Assembly (NCBI GenBank): GCA_964035545.1
Contig: OZ037767.1
Coordinates: 25,405,628-25,469,627, forward strand
From: Bugula neritina
Lineage: Eukaryota; Bryozoa; Gymnolaemata; Cheilostomatida; Bugulidae
DNA: 64,000 nt
Reading direction: 5' to 3'
The first letter of the stretch is position 1; each line of letters opens with the position of its first letter. A program made the position numbers and the translations under genes. A model generated the notes under the pieces. That model saw only the letters and a program-made list of their open reading frames with translations. It did not search any database and was not told the origin of the DNA. This document shows positions 46,185 to 59,461 of this stretch, in pieces.

Positions 46185-49100
46185 TCAACTTAATTTGGTT
46201 GTAGGCTTTTCACCAACAATATGCTGAAGTTGAGAGGTCAAATGACTAATACTCTGCCATTGAGATTCAGAGAGCTGCGCAGAGTTTATGGAGTCTACAA
46301 CCTTTCTAAGTTTGTCCAGAGTGTTTGAGTCTCTTTCCATTCTCGGCTTCTTTTCAGGAGGCAGCTGGAACAAATTGATAAGAAATTTAAAAGCAGAAGA
46401 ATAAACAAATTAAAGAAAAAGCTTTTTTTACCACTTAGCTTGTTATCATCTGTTGAAACCCACCAGTTTAAGGTGTTGTAAACCCTTGAAACTAGTTGAC
46501 CTATATATGAGTTATAGTGCAAAAACTCTGATAGTAAACATTACTCCTGGCTATGACATAGACATAGTGTAGAGGGAAGGCAAGCTTAACCAGCACGTTT
46601 GAGCTTCCACAGATGGCTACAACAGTCTTTGAACTGTGTCATGCTTTGAAACAAACCTTTGGATTAGGAAGGGGGGTTTGGGGTACGTGAAACCCACCAC
46701 CACTAATCATTATTTCAGACATTATAGAATCATAAGTATACAAAAACAGCAAAACCTGCAAGAAAATTCCATGTTTAACTCTTTTACCACAAACTAAATG
46801 TTTAAATAAAATAAGTTTTGCAAAGCTTTCACAAGTTAGTCAAATGTTAGACACAAAACTTGAGGCTGCGCTACCTGTTCTAGAGAACTGCACCTTCCAC
46901 CTTTAGAGTGAGTATTACGAAGAGATGAGGTGCTGTAAAATGGCTGGAGATTCCAGGGCTGGATATTTGTCAGTTGAGTCGTGAAGTAATCTCCATCCAC
47001 CTGGAACAGAACAGGCTACTACAGGTATGCCGAGAGTTGTGGCAGTGTGCTGTATGAAGGTCTCACAACTCACAACAGTGACTTTCAGATGGGAGAGAAT
47101 GGATACTATACCATGCATTTGGTAGTTAAATTGATACAAACTTTAAACCTATTAGAAATTTCTGTTGACAACCATAAAGTGATATTTGAGAAGGATATGC
47201 CAAACTGTATCTGTATGAAATCATAGGATTATACTTTAAACCATCAAAACTTCGCCTTTAATAAACCACCCACCTATATAATTATTATATATGATAAGCG
47301 CATCTAATACACAGATTAGTGAAAACAGAAAAATAAAGCAAACATCAATAAAAAGACAGAAATGTGCTAGATATATGTTACGTTACTGTATAGAATTAAG
47401 GTGGGATATAGTCAGTTTTACATTTACTAACAACACTACATTATACTAAAGTACAGTGAACTACCTGCATACTGCAATACTGGACTACACGCTCCTTCAC
47501 AGCTAGACTACCGGCAGCAACCTTGTTAATCAGCTCCTGGTAAGCAGTGGTTTGAGCAAAGACTTTAAAACTCTGTAGAGCGTGAAGTCTGAGGTACTGT
47601 TGATCACCTGACAGACAGAGAGTATACAGAGAGACTGTAAGGTCTTTGTCCTGTAACAGAACATAGTATGCTGGTAGTAGACAGCTTAACACCACACTAC
47701 TAATTGTGATGTTTAGATTCCTCAGTAACACCTATAGTGTAATAATGGTTAGCTTGCTGGCTGGCAAGTAGGAAGTTTGAGACCCGGTGAAGGCAATTAT
47801 TTTACACTATTCGGAACTAGCATCTCATACTTTATAGTTTATACTATATTTGTCGTTCTAGTATCACTTTATTTCACATATTAATGGTGACTTTTAAATT
47901 GAAAATAAATGTTTATATTGAGCACTCTTACAAACTGCTAAACGTCTGCACATACCTCTCTGAAAGCTAAACATTAGAACTGAAGTCTGATATATACTAA
48001 TAAATATTAAACTGAATATCATTAGTTCAACAACTAACTCAATTGGCTTATTATTATGTTATTAATACAGCAGATGGGTTATAATAGTCTTGGTTCATAG
48101 GCTATAATAGCCTTAGTAATATGATTAGGTTCTAGAGTAGAAGAGGGAAGCAATTAGATATCTCTGTTTACATCTACAATATCTATGACAACAATGTAGT
48201 TAATGTACTGTGCAGTGTAGATTATGCACAATTATATCGATTTATCGTTTGCAATGGAAAAATGTGCATCATTTAGAACTGAGGTGCATCATTATACAAC
48301 TAAGCAAAGTTTTAAAGAAAATAAAACTTTAGTCTACAACAATGTTGTCACACCCATAAGATAAACTACACTATTCACATCAGCTGTGAGTTGCAGCAAG
48401 AAATTCATTATTTAGATAACAGGCTAAGAAATATTGACAACTGTAGTAGGATGTTATTGCACTGCTGACATACAAACTACGTTGACTACTAAAATACAAG
48501 GATAACATATTGAAAGACTGTCATAGCTGGCATAGCACATGCATCACTCCATAGACAAATGACAATAACACACTCTACTCTTACCGCAGCAATTGATTAT
48601 TCATCTCTTAATGTTATAACAGTCACTCATTACTCAACTCTGAAAAATTATTCTATTTTTTCTAATGATGCTCGAGTAACAGAGAAAAATGGCAGATTGC
48701 CAAAGTTAAGAGTGTTTCATTCAACTTATGTTGGTTATAGTATCTGTCTGGATGTAGTAAACTGGTACCTGATTGGTTGGAAGTGTGGTGATGGTGGAGA
48801 GAGAGGATACAGCAGCTTTCTGCACTTCAACAGATATGGTGGCCCATATTCTTTGTATGGCGTGTAGTATCTGCAGAATATAAAGGATTAGGTAGTATCT
48901 GCAGAATATAAAGCATTAGGTAGTATCTGCAGAATATAAAGGATTAGGTAGTATCTGCAGAATATAAAGGATTAGGTAGTATCTGCAGAACATAAACACT
49001 ACTATTCAGTATGAAGACTAATGAAACTTTGGCACGCTAATTACACTCGAAATATTCTGAGCAGTTTCTAAATCTGATTCTAATATTCCATGACAACAGA

Positions 49101-52100
49101 AAACCTACAAATATACCTTCAACAGCAAAGAGTGATGTTTTCTCCGACTAGAAAAAGAATTGACTGTTAGGCATATGCAGGTACTAAGAGAAGCTTTATT
49201 CAAGTTTGCTATGAGAGTTTCTGTTAATAGTTTAGAAGCATCCCTACAGACTGTCTCCCCGTCTTTACTCTGATAGGACAAACTTAATAACCTTGCCACA
49301 GCCTCCTACAATATAAACTTACTAATCGGAAAGTCATACAAACAACAGGATGTACATTTTTTGCATTATGTTTTTTTAGTTGACTATGTTTCAGAAATTT
49401 TGGCAGCCATACTATGTTATGTTGAACACCCACGAGTATGAGTAAAGTTATGAAGATTAACATCCACTGCATAAATAATTATGGCTGACATGGTATTAAA
49501 AGTTAACTTCATAAAATTCACACAAAACAATCATTTACACAAACTCCGAGAGCTCTACCACAAAATGCTATGAATTCTTATCACCATGACTTTGTATTTT
49601 GTTGAGTAGATATTTTTATTTTTAATTTTGGCATAAAATTTAAATGTGGCCAATAATTGACTCATAAATCAAATTAAAAATTTGGTGAGTAACTTTTATT
49701 ATCTGACACAAAATTATTGGAGGCTTGTCAACAAAATTCAATCAATTAGCCAAGTGAATTTCACTGTGTACTGCATACACTATGTACTACACACACTATA
49801 TACTGCATACACTATGTACTGTATATACTATGTACTGCATACACTATGTACTGTATACACTATGTACTGTATATACTATGTACTGCATACACTATGTACT
49901 ACACACACTATATACTGCATACACTATGTACTGTATATACTATGTACTGCACACACTATGTACTGCACACACTATGTACTGCATATACATTTCTAAAAGT
50001 TGCAACCATTTGCCATAAAATTGCTTTGTAAGAGGTATATTATTTTGAATAGGAAAGTGAATGGTAAAGAATATGGAATATTGGTAAAAGTAGTTACAAC
50101 ATATTAAACACATTATAATGAATTCAAATAACCAAGGATAACAAGAGACAACAGGTTACCAATGAATATAGAATTCCATGCCGGGGCAGACAACCCTTAG
50201 TCCTAATTTGGCTGAGGTGACTACGAAGAGCGGGAAGGGAGTAAATCTCCAACTCCCTCTGCACTTCCTCCTTAAAGGGAACTTGTGCCAATACGCATGA
50301 GTAAAATGCATTCTCCCTTTTTACCAAGTTCAGCTATAATATACATGGAACAGTTGTGAATTGGTACAGGCATGGAATGGCCATAACCACATAATACAGC
50401 ATGAGTCCATTCTGGACATATAAATACAGTCTTTACGCAGGACTGTATAACATATTCTTGAGCTTGACTGTAAAATAGAGAAAAAACTGGCAAAAGAAAC
50501 AGCAGGAGCTAAATTGGAAAAATTATAAATATCAAAAAATATCGAAGAACAAATAAATTAGTAAGAATTAAGGAGTTACATGTGTAATGAATTTGATGAA
50601 CTGGAACAAAAGGTGTCATTTATGTAGAAAGTAAACTTTAAACTTTGCTGTACCCAAACCATGGCTAGACATTTCTTACGGAGATGACAAAAATCGTAAG
50701 GTTGTTGCCATAGTTACCAGGAATATAAAAGTATCAAGTCTCAGCTATTTTGTTTGACTGTCTGAAAAATTCACCTTAAAAATTCTAATCTAATTTGTTA
50801 AATATTTTGAAGCAGCTGTTTACTACTGCATATGACAGAAGATGCCACGAAATCATATATTTCCAACAAATGGGTGCAACAAGAATCACAATGATGAGCA
50901 TACATCTACAGACAAAGTTAGCCAGTATAGAGCATCTCAACCTGGGCTGCCTGAGCACGCCCCTGCCTGAGCACACCCCTACCTGAGCTGGACCCGCCCC
51001 TACCTGAGCTGAACCCGTCCCTACCTGAGCTGCAGGTGACAGAAGAGAAACCAATCTATAGAGGACACTTTGCACGGAGCAGACCTGATTATCAGACAGC
51101 TTCAAATGAGTCAGCAAATCCAGCAGTTTACAGCAGTGAGCAAATGGCAGCTTGCCTGGGCTGTACCTGTGACATGCAATATACCATTACTCTATGAGCC
51201 ATTAAACTAATATACAAACCATGTGCCATTAGATCTATAACTGAACAATATAGTAAACTAGTATTAGAGATCAGGGCCATTTGTGATGTCAGGAAAAGCA
51301 TCCGATTATAATTGCTCCTGTGCTTCAATAAAAGCCTTCAAACCATGTTACCAGCAAGGTGATAGGTGCAGTCCTTAGCTCACCTACTGCCTCCCCCCCC
51401 CCCCCTTAGAACCAGGGATTCTCACAGGGGGTTGAGATTTTAAACAGCCACAAGTTTTATAGCAAACTATTACAACATCGCTAGTTGGCACTAAAGATCC
51501 ATTGCTGTTGGTATATAATTTATTAGGTATTCTGGCATTTACATCACCAGACTTCAACACACTACAGTCAGGCACTAATCTTGTCATGTCTATTGTATAT
51601 AATTAAAGGTTGAAAACAACAAATCATGTGTGTTGGAGAAAAGAAAATATACATAACATACGATAGGAGTTGTCATACCTGGCTACAAAATGCCAGCAGT
51701 CTGTAGCCAGAAGGTTGACGTGCACAGCTGGACTCAGAATTAAAGAAAACAACAGCTTCTCCTGAAATAGAATGTGCCAGAAGGATGTACCAGTGTGCGC
51801 TGCACCCCACACACATACACGCATTGGATAGCACCATTTATGGACAAAAAATAAAATAGAGTAAAACTTGAAAAGCTTTGTTTACTGAAGCAAAAAGTTG
51901 AACCTCAGTTTATTCCAATTAGTGTGAAATATTTGACAAATTTGTGGAAGAAATTGGAACAGAATATATTGTATATAAATATACAAGATATTGATACCAG
52001 TAACAGGGCTGTACCATCAATATCTCTCATTAATCTTTACTCTAGTGACAAGTGACAACATTGGCAGAGTGCTCGCCAGCTGCAGCTATCATGCTAAACC

Positions 52101-55100
52101 ATTAAATTTCAATTAACTTGTTTGATAAAACCAAGGAAATAAAAGAGCCTACATATACATATAGGTTTGCAGAAGCTTTAACCAACAGAATCGCACTTTC
52201 TTTTACAATATTCAAGCTTTAATAGTTACCGGTCATGAAATTATACATTATTTTGAGAAAAACCCCTTTAAACATTGTTGACTAGCAACTGGCAGAAATA
52301 TAGAAGCACATGTTGACAATTAACGCCTACCACACGTATGAAATCATCTCCACTTGGCATGGTGACCAGCATAGCAGAGAGCCGGGCCAAGACAAATTCA
52401 TAGCAGGTCTGTACTCTACACAGTAAATAAACACAGTGCACTCATTTTATATATAGACATGTGCATTAAACCGGTAATTGTTTGAACACCTGCATGCAGC
52501 TTGCGCTTAAAAATAAAAAAAATTAATTACTGGACTGAAATATCTTCTCAACAATTAAGAATGACGGACGAGTAGGTGTTCTCCAGTTTAGTATTGATAA
52601 TATTGTATCTAGAAGTAAAAATAAAAATGTTATGGAATTCACAGCGCTGATGGAGTATATGGGTATATTTGATATTGCTAGCAGACAGCAGTAGGGCTTG
52701 AACCCTTTAAACAACAATGTGCAGTGGCCCCTTATTCTTTACAATTGACACCACGCTGAATGGTCGCATAGTGGGCAAGGGCCACTTCACTCTGCTATGT
52801 AATTCGGTAACATTAGTCAGTCACTGGTCTTAGATATGCAGAAAAGTGTTCAAGGTGTTACATCAGATATATTCAATTCCATCTACTTTAGATGTAACAA
52901 GAGCACAGTTTTTATGAGCAGATATGTTTGGTATTCAGCTGTATTTGTGAGTTGCATAACATAAATCTGATAAACTAACCGCTTGTTGAATGTGGTGGGT
53001 CGACACAGCTCGTTTCCACCTGTAAAATCAGTGAACTATAAAAGTCAAAATAATTATATAACAAGAGTCAAGAAACAAACACAACATAAGAGAGATACCA
53101 TTATCCTTATTTTGCTGTTGAACCATCACAAAACTTATGGTTTATTTCTTATGATTAATTTCTTTTTATTTGACATACAAGTTTCAATATTTTAATTTAA
53201 TATTATTACAGCTGAATATTCCTAAATCTCAAAATATAATTAACTTTTTAACAAAGCCTCTAAAAGTAACAACAATTAAAATTTACAACTGAGGTTAGAG
53301 TTCAGGTGGTTTAGAAGTAAGTATTGGCAAATCCAAATAATTTTGAGCCAGCACATTGTATATACAACACGAGCAATTTCGTACTTACACATTGTATAGA
53401 AAGTGAGCAGTTGAGACAGATAAGGCTCCGCCCACCAATGTGCATACACAGTAGCACATTTAGCTAAACACTCTTGCACTGCACAAATTGCATAAAGAAG
53501 AGAAGACAATCTGTGTCCAGAACTTACAGCTGCAAATAAACAAGTTTGAAGTGGCAAATGCAAAGCAATGAAAATCTAATCTGCACTTTCAAATGGAATA
53601 TATTTTCAGCAAAATGTTGCCCACCTTTTAAACAACATTTACACATTATCTCAGGTAGCATACATGTTAACAAAAAAGACGGTAAAACTTTAACATCTTT
53701 AGATGCGGGGAGAAAACTTACATAATTTGAAAACGTATTCATAAAAAAAAGTTCAAAATATTCAATAAAATGTTATATGCTACAGTCTACACCGTATAAT
53801 ATTCATAACGTACTATATTGCACTATAATACATATGAATAACATATTATAATGTATCATAGTACATATGTGTAATATATTAAGCTAATGTTGACACATTT
53901 TTACAAATATTTTCATGTTTAGAAATACTGGCTGATGCTAAAGCTCAGTCATTGAGATCTCACCTCGTTTAATAATTTCACAAGAGAACTGAGCAGAAGG
54001 CAAACAGGAAGTGATAAGAGATTTGAGAGGAAGGTCAAGGTTACTATTAGACTCACTCTGACCATACATCACTTCACAGAGACTACAATTAAATATATAA
54101 TATATTCATATTTGAAGAGTTAATATTATGAATAATAACTAATGTGTGCATTATTATATTAAGTAAGTTATCAAATACACATACTGAAATAACAAACATA
54201 TGTTATTACGTAAATTCATAAATATAAATACAATAAACATAAGCATATATTGTGCAATGCAAGAGTTCAGAAATAAGGACATTAAATATTGCCTTTTTTC
54301 TTATAAACATTAGATATTTTCACACTAGAACAACTTCCAGTTCAAAAATAAATTTATAAAATACCAGTAAAACACTGCATTTACTTTGCCAACTGTCAAG
54401 CAATTACTACTGCGTAAATATAATAATATATAATATATAATACATATAATCAACCAACATAAGAAGCTCAGTACAAAGTTGAGAACAAGGAGTTGTTGTA
54501 CCTTACCTGTCTGACACTCTGCCTATGATTTCAATAACTTGTGACCAGTCTACATGTTTATCAGGAACATCCACTATGAATGTTATAAGTCTACCCAGAA
54601 TCCTTAGCAGGAAACCAATAACCTTACTTTCTGTAGTCACCTAGCAACATATAAATAAACAACTGTATGCATTAAAAGTGAAGAATAAAATAGACAATAT
54701 AATGTTTTAAAAAAGTTCAATAAAATGTTATAAGCTACTCTGCAAACTGATAGATATTTTCCACAGTCTTTTAACTATCATTTGAATGCCAGAGTTCAGC
54801 TTTAACATAGCATAAATATGAGCAAGGGGATATACTTCAATATTTTGTAACTTTTTAAAAAAATTTCACATAAAAAGCACCAGATGACATACAGTAAAGA
54901 TACCAAAATACAAAAAAAGCATTTTAAAACTGAGTCGTGACATTTAGCACTTCATAATGCTTTGAGTAGAAAATATGAAATTATGTGATATCATCTATGA
55001 ATGTTCACCATTTTACCTTATTAAATGCTAGTGCAATTCTATTACCTGAAATGCTGTTTCTGATCCAAGTTTGGTGAGGGTGGACTGACATACCCCCTTA

Positions 55101-57583
55101 ATGACTTTGCTAATTACATTTTCAGTCTGGTAGTACTCTACTTCTTTGGCCAATATTCTTAAAGAAATCAAATAAAGAAAGTAATTAGTTGTTTTGGTTT
55201 TAGAATACAAACAGTTGCATATATGCTGGTGGACTAAAATACTTCATACACAAAAAAATATTATAGAGGGTCATTAATAATAGCCTGTGTCCTTTAAAAA
55301 AAATAAATCCCAATAACCTTTAAAAAACCATTGCATGAAAGTTGGTCTATTACTATCTAAAATGTGAGAAATTAGGCTTTCAAATAAATGACAACGAATT
55401 TCGAAATTCCCAAAAATAAAATGAAATTTTTTTACAACACATCACTTCAACATTAACTGAAATAGATTGATAGCATCAGAAGAAAGTATGATCGTCAACT
55501 AGAAGACATTTAGAGCATACATGAAGTCACCTGCTGACAATGCACTTATATAGTAGCACCATAACCTTTGTGTCAACATCTGCTATGTCAGCAGCTACTT
55601 TGACTAGACAGAGTACGACTTGAGACAGGAGGGGTAAGATGGCCGAGTGACCAGTTGGGGTGTACTTTTCTATTACTTCTATATATTTCTACAATCAAAT
55701 ACAACAGGCAGCTTGTTAATTAATAGATCTGAAGATAGTGGGCAAGATTTGTAAGCATTGGGAATTGTCATCTCATGAAATAGAAGAGTTAGAATTTCTA
55801 TTATCCACCGAAAACCATTATGCATATACTTATAAACTTTATTATCTATAGCTATCATTTTTTTCTTAATGGAGGCAAGTATATATTATATATTTATTAA
55901 ATTTGCATGCATTTTACAATAACAATATGACTTAAAGGCATACGACTGTTTACAGCAAAAATGACTATTTATTGCTATAATTATACTGAAATGTAGAACA
56001 AAGTTAGCACAAATATGTAACAATAGAATATATCATTTTGAAAAAAACCAGTTTTATGGTCATCAGAAAATAAAACAATTACCATTAGATATTTATTTTC
56101 AACTCTAAACAAACATAAACGAGTTATTAATAGCATAACATGTTAATGTATAAGGTTTCAAGTAGATACCTATTTTAGAATGCATAACAAAATAACTCAG
56201 CCGCTTTTCAAATTTTTCCAATTGATGTAATTGTTTGTCTTATAGTTATGTAACAAAAGTTAATGACTTTGGCAATCAGGTTTAGGAAAATTGCACAGTT
56301 TTACAAAATTCAGATCAACTTGAAAATAATCTTCACTTACTAAAATAAATTCTATTATAAGATTCCACACACTTTTGATTTGATTGGCCAGATGCTGAAG
56401 TGACTGGGATATAATGAGAGAGAGCACATGTGACACAGATGCATCTATTAGGTGACATGACAAGAGAAGACAACCTTTAATGTCACTTAGCAAGACAGCA
56501 TCTGCTACAGTGCCTGGATCACAGCTGCCAGAGTTTATTAATATAACAAGGTAGTCCAACAACGATTGTACCAATACACTGAGAGTCTACAAGGAAACAT
56601 AACCATTACTAAATCAAACAATGTAATTTTTATGATATAAATACTGTTGGGTTTGGTAATAACACTTTGATATTTAGTGTTCTACTTTATTATTATGTAA
56701 CCAGGGTACAACAGAAGCAGTAAGAGTAACGGCAGCACAATAACAGACAAGTAGTAGCAGTAATGAAAACAGCCGTGCATGTATCAGTAAATATGACATT
56801 AGTAGTGAGGACAGTAGAGGTGGCAATGGTGGTAGCAGTAAAGATGGTATTAATGGTGGTATTAAACTACAGGAATAACAGAAGTATAGACAAATGAAAT
56901 TGCATGTTGGATATTTTTACCTCCAAACTCGACTCTGAATTGTTCCCAAGATGCTCTTTAAGCTAAAATAAAATTAAGACAGTAGTACAACACAAGTTGT
57001 AAACAGCTGAGGGTAAATGCCTCATAACAGGCAAGGTAGCAGCAAAAAATTTAAACTTTAATAAAAACTCTTCTTGTATGCCATGAAACCAATCTGAATC
57101 CAAAACTTTTCTCCAAATGAAGTCTAAGCGGTGAAAATCAGAAATTTATTTTCACACATAGAATCAATAGCAAATGTCTGTAGCTATAACACGAGATGCT
57201 GCATGTATTTCTACTAAAACACATATTTACCTGCTGAATGAATGTTTCAAAATAGTCTAAAAAGATGGAGTCGACATTCTGCAAACTTGCTTTTGAACAG
57301 AGCTTTAAGGAATTGCTGAACTTGTCTAAATGCAGAGAGCTGCTTACTTGTATGAGGTTCTACAAAAATTAACATGATTATTTTCCTTGAGAGAGAAAAA
57401 GCCTGATAGTGATTTAAAACGAGCTCAAACTAAACTAAACGAAAAAACTAAAAGCAAAAAAGACTTGCAGTAATTTATATAGAGATGCTTTAACGGGTTA
57501 AAAAGGTTGCATCTACTTACAGATAAAATTTTAGTTACTGATTGAGATTTTAATTTATCCACACTCTCCGACTGTGAACTCAT
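46185..57583 (-). CDS. FIRRM: FIRRM (C1orf112/FLIP) ortholog, recombination regulator
   Basis: Partner of the AAA ATPase FIGNL1; the complex removes RAD51/DMC1 from DNA and supports crosslink repair and meiosis. Nineteen exons: 57521-57583, 57231-57359, 56921-56962, 56341-56586, 55531-55688, 55046-55157, 54507-54640, 53964-54082, 53389-53529, 52980-53019, 52331-52415, 51679-51761, 51025-51166, 50160-50333, 49117-49305, 48769-48870, 47465-47731, 46875-47000 and 46185-46364. All phases agree and give 843 aa (human about 853). The protein is mostly alpha-helical, HEAT-like, with no catalytic motif. The best match to human is exon 12 (LLATDCWHFVAR, human LLAMDAWCFLAR) and the following AHCCKLLDLL. 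Exon 17 has the conserved DKDL…LHALQSFKVFAQTT, and exon 19 begins with the basic patch PEKKPRME. Two minisatellites touch its splice sites. Confidence 0.9.
47737..47805 (+). mobile_element. Possible SINE head
   Basis: ataatggttagcttgctggc…gtttgagacccggtgaaggc resembles the tRNA-like head of the SINE family in spacing of A- and B-box-like words. The central block is missing. In FIRRM intron 16. Weak call. Confidence 0.3.
48864..49000. repeat. 28-bp array copying a FIRRM splice acceptor, 5 copies
   Basis: Unit gtagtatctgcagaatataa plus aggattag. The first copy holds the acceptor of FIRRM exon 48769-48870 (AG at 48871-48872) and the first seven coding bases. AG also recurs at 48899, 48927, 48955 and 48983. 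Confidence 0.95.
49765..49990. repeat. 16-bp minisatellite in FIRRM intron 14
   Basis: About 14 copies of actatgtactgcatac with variants gtatat and cacaca. Since 16 is not a multiple of three, the same peptide pattern appears in all three plus-strand frames; these are not genes. Confidence 0.95.
50940..51034. repeat. 21-bp array copying a FIRRM splice donor
   Basis: Four to five copies of a 21-bp unit (ctgagctgaacccgtcccta c). On the minus strand each carries CTCAG|GTAGGG, the donor of FIRRM exon 51025-51166. GT donors fall at 51023, 51002 and 50981, and a GC version near 50965. Much more GC-rich than its surroundings. Confidence 0.92.
51255..51445 (+). mobile_element. tRNA-derived SINE copy 5 (5' truncated)
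   Basis: Central block tgatgtcaggaaaagcatcc then gattataattgctcctgtgc, and tail ccagggattctcacaggggg. A run of C (51392-51405) splits it. In FIRRM intron 12, antisense to the gene. Confidence 0.72.
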
Positions 57584-59461
57584 TATAAGTTGGCTATTCT
57601 GTCTTTCAAATCTTTCGACTAATCATTAGTCTGTAATACCATATAAACATTAATTATAATATAATGCTAACAATACATGACCGAAGTATTAGGCTGAAGA
57701 TGGCTAAGGCCTAAACTAAATAAAGTAATTGCAATCCCATTATACATAAGTGAATAAAGTTAAAACGGATATTAATTTATAGATAAAAAATATTACTTCG
57801 AAGGCCTGTTAGGAAGATTAGACATTGATTAGATTAGAGTAGATTAGTCTACTCTAATTAGTAGATTAGAGTAGATTAGGCTATAAGTATAAGTGTAACC
57901 GGTCTGAGCTTAGAATGTAGACAATCCCAAGCCCAAGGTGCTGATCACTTACAGTTAGTGTTACTATTACTATTAGCCCTTAGGACTTGACTAGCACTAG
58001 CTGGTGAGTAACTTCTATACGATAAATTAAACTTAACACTTAACAATAACAGTGATACTGATACCCATATCATACTCATACAGTTATAGTCATACTGATA
58101 CTGATGGATAAAATTAAAATTAAGTATTTTACTATTTATATTTATTATTTAATTTTATAATCACACTCACTTACTTTGTAATAATAATAAATATAATAAT
58201 TAGTATTGATAATTTAATATTGATTTTTATATTGATGATTAAATGAAAATGGTAGCGTCTAACAACACTATAATTATTGCAATAATTAATAATTATTGGC
58301 TTAATTGTGCCGAAGGGTTAAAATTGATAGATCACACTGAGTTGTGCAAGTGCTGGATTTGGTTTAATAATCCCGCTTGCAAGCTTAGGACATGTTATCG
58401 GATCTCCAATGAGGAATTACGACACTTTACGTTTTGCGAAAACTGACTGCGCTAACATCATAGTCTAAACAACACGCGACTAGGTTATATTTTATGATCA
58501 TTTCATCATAATGATATATTTAACCTACAGTTTACAACTCAAAATTCAGTACATCTTAACTGTAGTGGGTAGTCATAATCATAATGATAATGGATAACTT
58601 TTGAGAATTTGTATTACTATTACTATTAGTAAAACTATTAGCCATTAGGTATTTACCTCTAGCTATATAAATGGTTGCTGCATTCAACAATTCAAATAAT
58701 CATCATGTTCATCATTTTTTATTTTAGCAAAGATAAAACCGGAACTTTACTCTGTAACTAATACTAATAGTAATAGTAATAGTAATACGGAGTAAATGTA
58801 ATACTAATAGTAATACCGATGACTGACTTTGAATAATTATTAATTATAAAAATGAAATGAAAATGTTTATCAATACGACTATGATTATTATTATGATAGT
58901 GATTAGGTTCGAATTTGAGATCGAAGTTTTTTGGGAGTTGGGTAGCACTAGCTGAATGTTATTCCCCAGTGCAAATAAAACGTTGCATCGTGTGACGTGT
59001 AGGCTATCTAAGCAAATCATAAGCCTAAGCCCTAAAGCATATCTTAATCTAGTTTATTAAATTTAAGCCATAAATATTAAATAAGACGTAAAAGCAGTAG
59101 ATGTAATGCACAAACCAATTATTATAATTACGTTCAACTGTACAATTCAGTTATCACCTTGTGATTGTCTTGGTAAACACTGTATTTTTTTTTCAAATAC
59201 AATGTCATGGATAACATAATATTTTGGTAAGACATGAATTAGAAAAAAAATAAATACAATTGCTGATACAGCGTAGCTTTTTAATATACCTGAAGTTGTG
59301 GTAATTTTTCTGCTGGTCAGCTTTACTTTACTTTGTAGCTTATATCTTTGAACAACCTAATGTTAATTATATTTTGAGCTAGAAGAATTTGTGAACTTAT
59401 TAATAGCTAGTTGTGTATTTGGTATTTATTCCATAACGGGAGGCTGCGTTGGATATTCAAG
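57584..59461. promoter_or_regulatory. Divergent intergenic region between FIRRM and STK40
   Basis: 1.9 kb between start codons. 57955-58110 and 58740-58820 hold AATACT/AATAGT-type low-complexity sequence like that beside the other two divergent pairs, and a palindromic ATTAGAGTAGA cluster sits at 57825-57885. The 67-codon frame at 58243-58446 has no recognisable family. Confidence 0.5.
57825..57885. repeat. Palindromic cluster of TAGATTAGAG words
   Basis: attagagtaga, spacer ttag, tctactctaat form an inverted repeat with 11-bp arms, and the left arm is repeated again directly after it. It lies 250-300 bases upstream of the FIRRM start codon. Confidence 0.7.

Noticed and set aside
48559-48867. 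Plus-strand frame of 102 codons
   Set aside because: It is antisense to a FIRRM exon whose phases and length fit the 19-exon chain.
49682-50031. Three plus-strand frames with the same Tyr/Cys/Thr-rich repeats
   Set aside because: A 16-bp array shows the same peptide in all frames; it is intronic to FIRRM.
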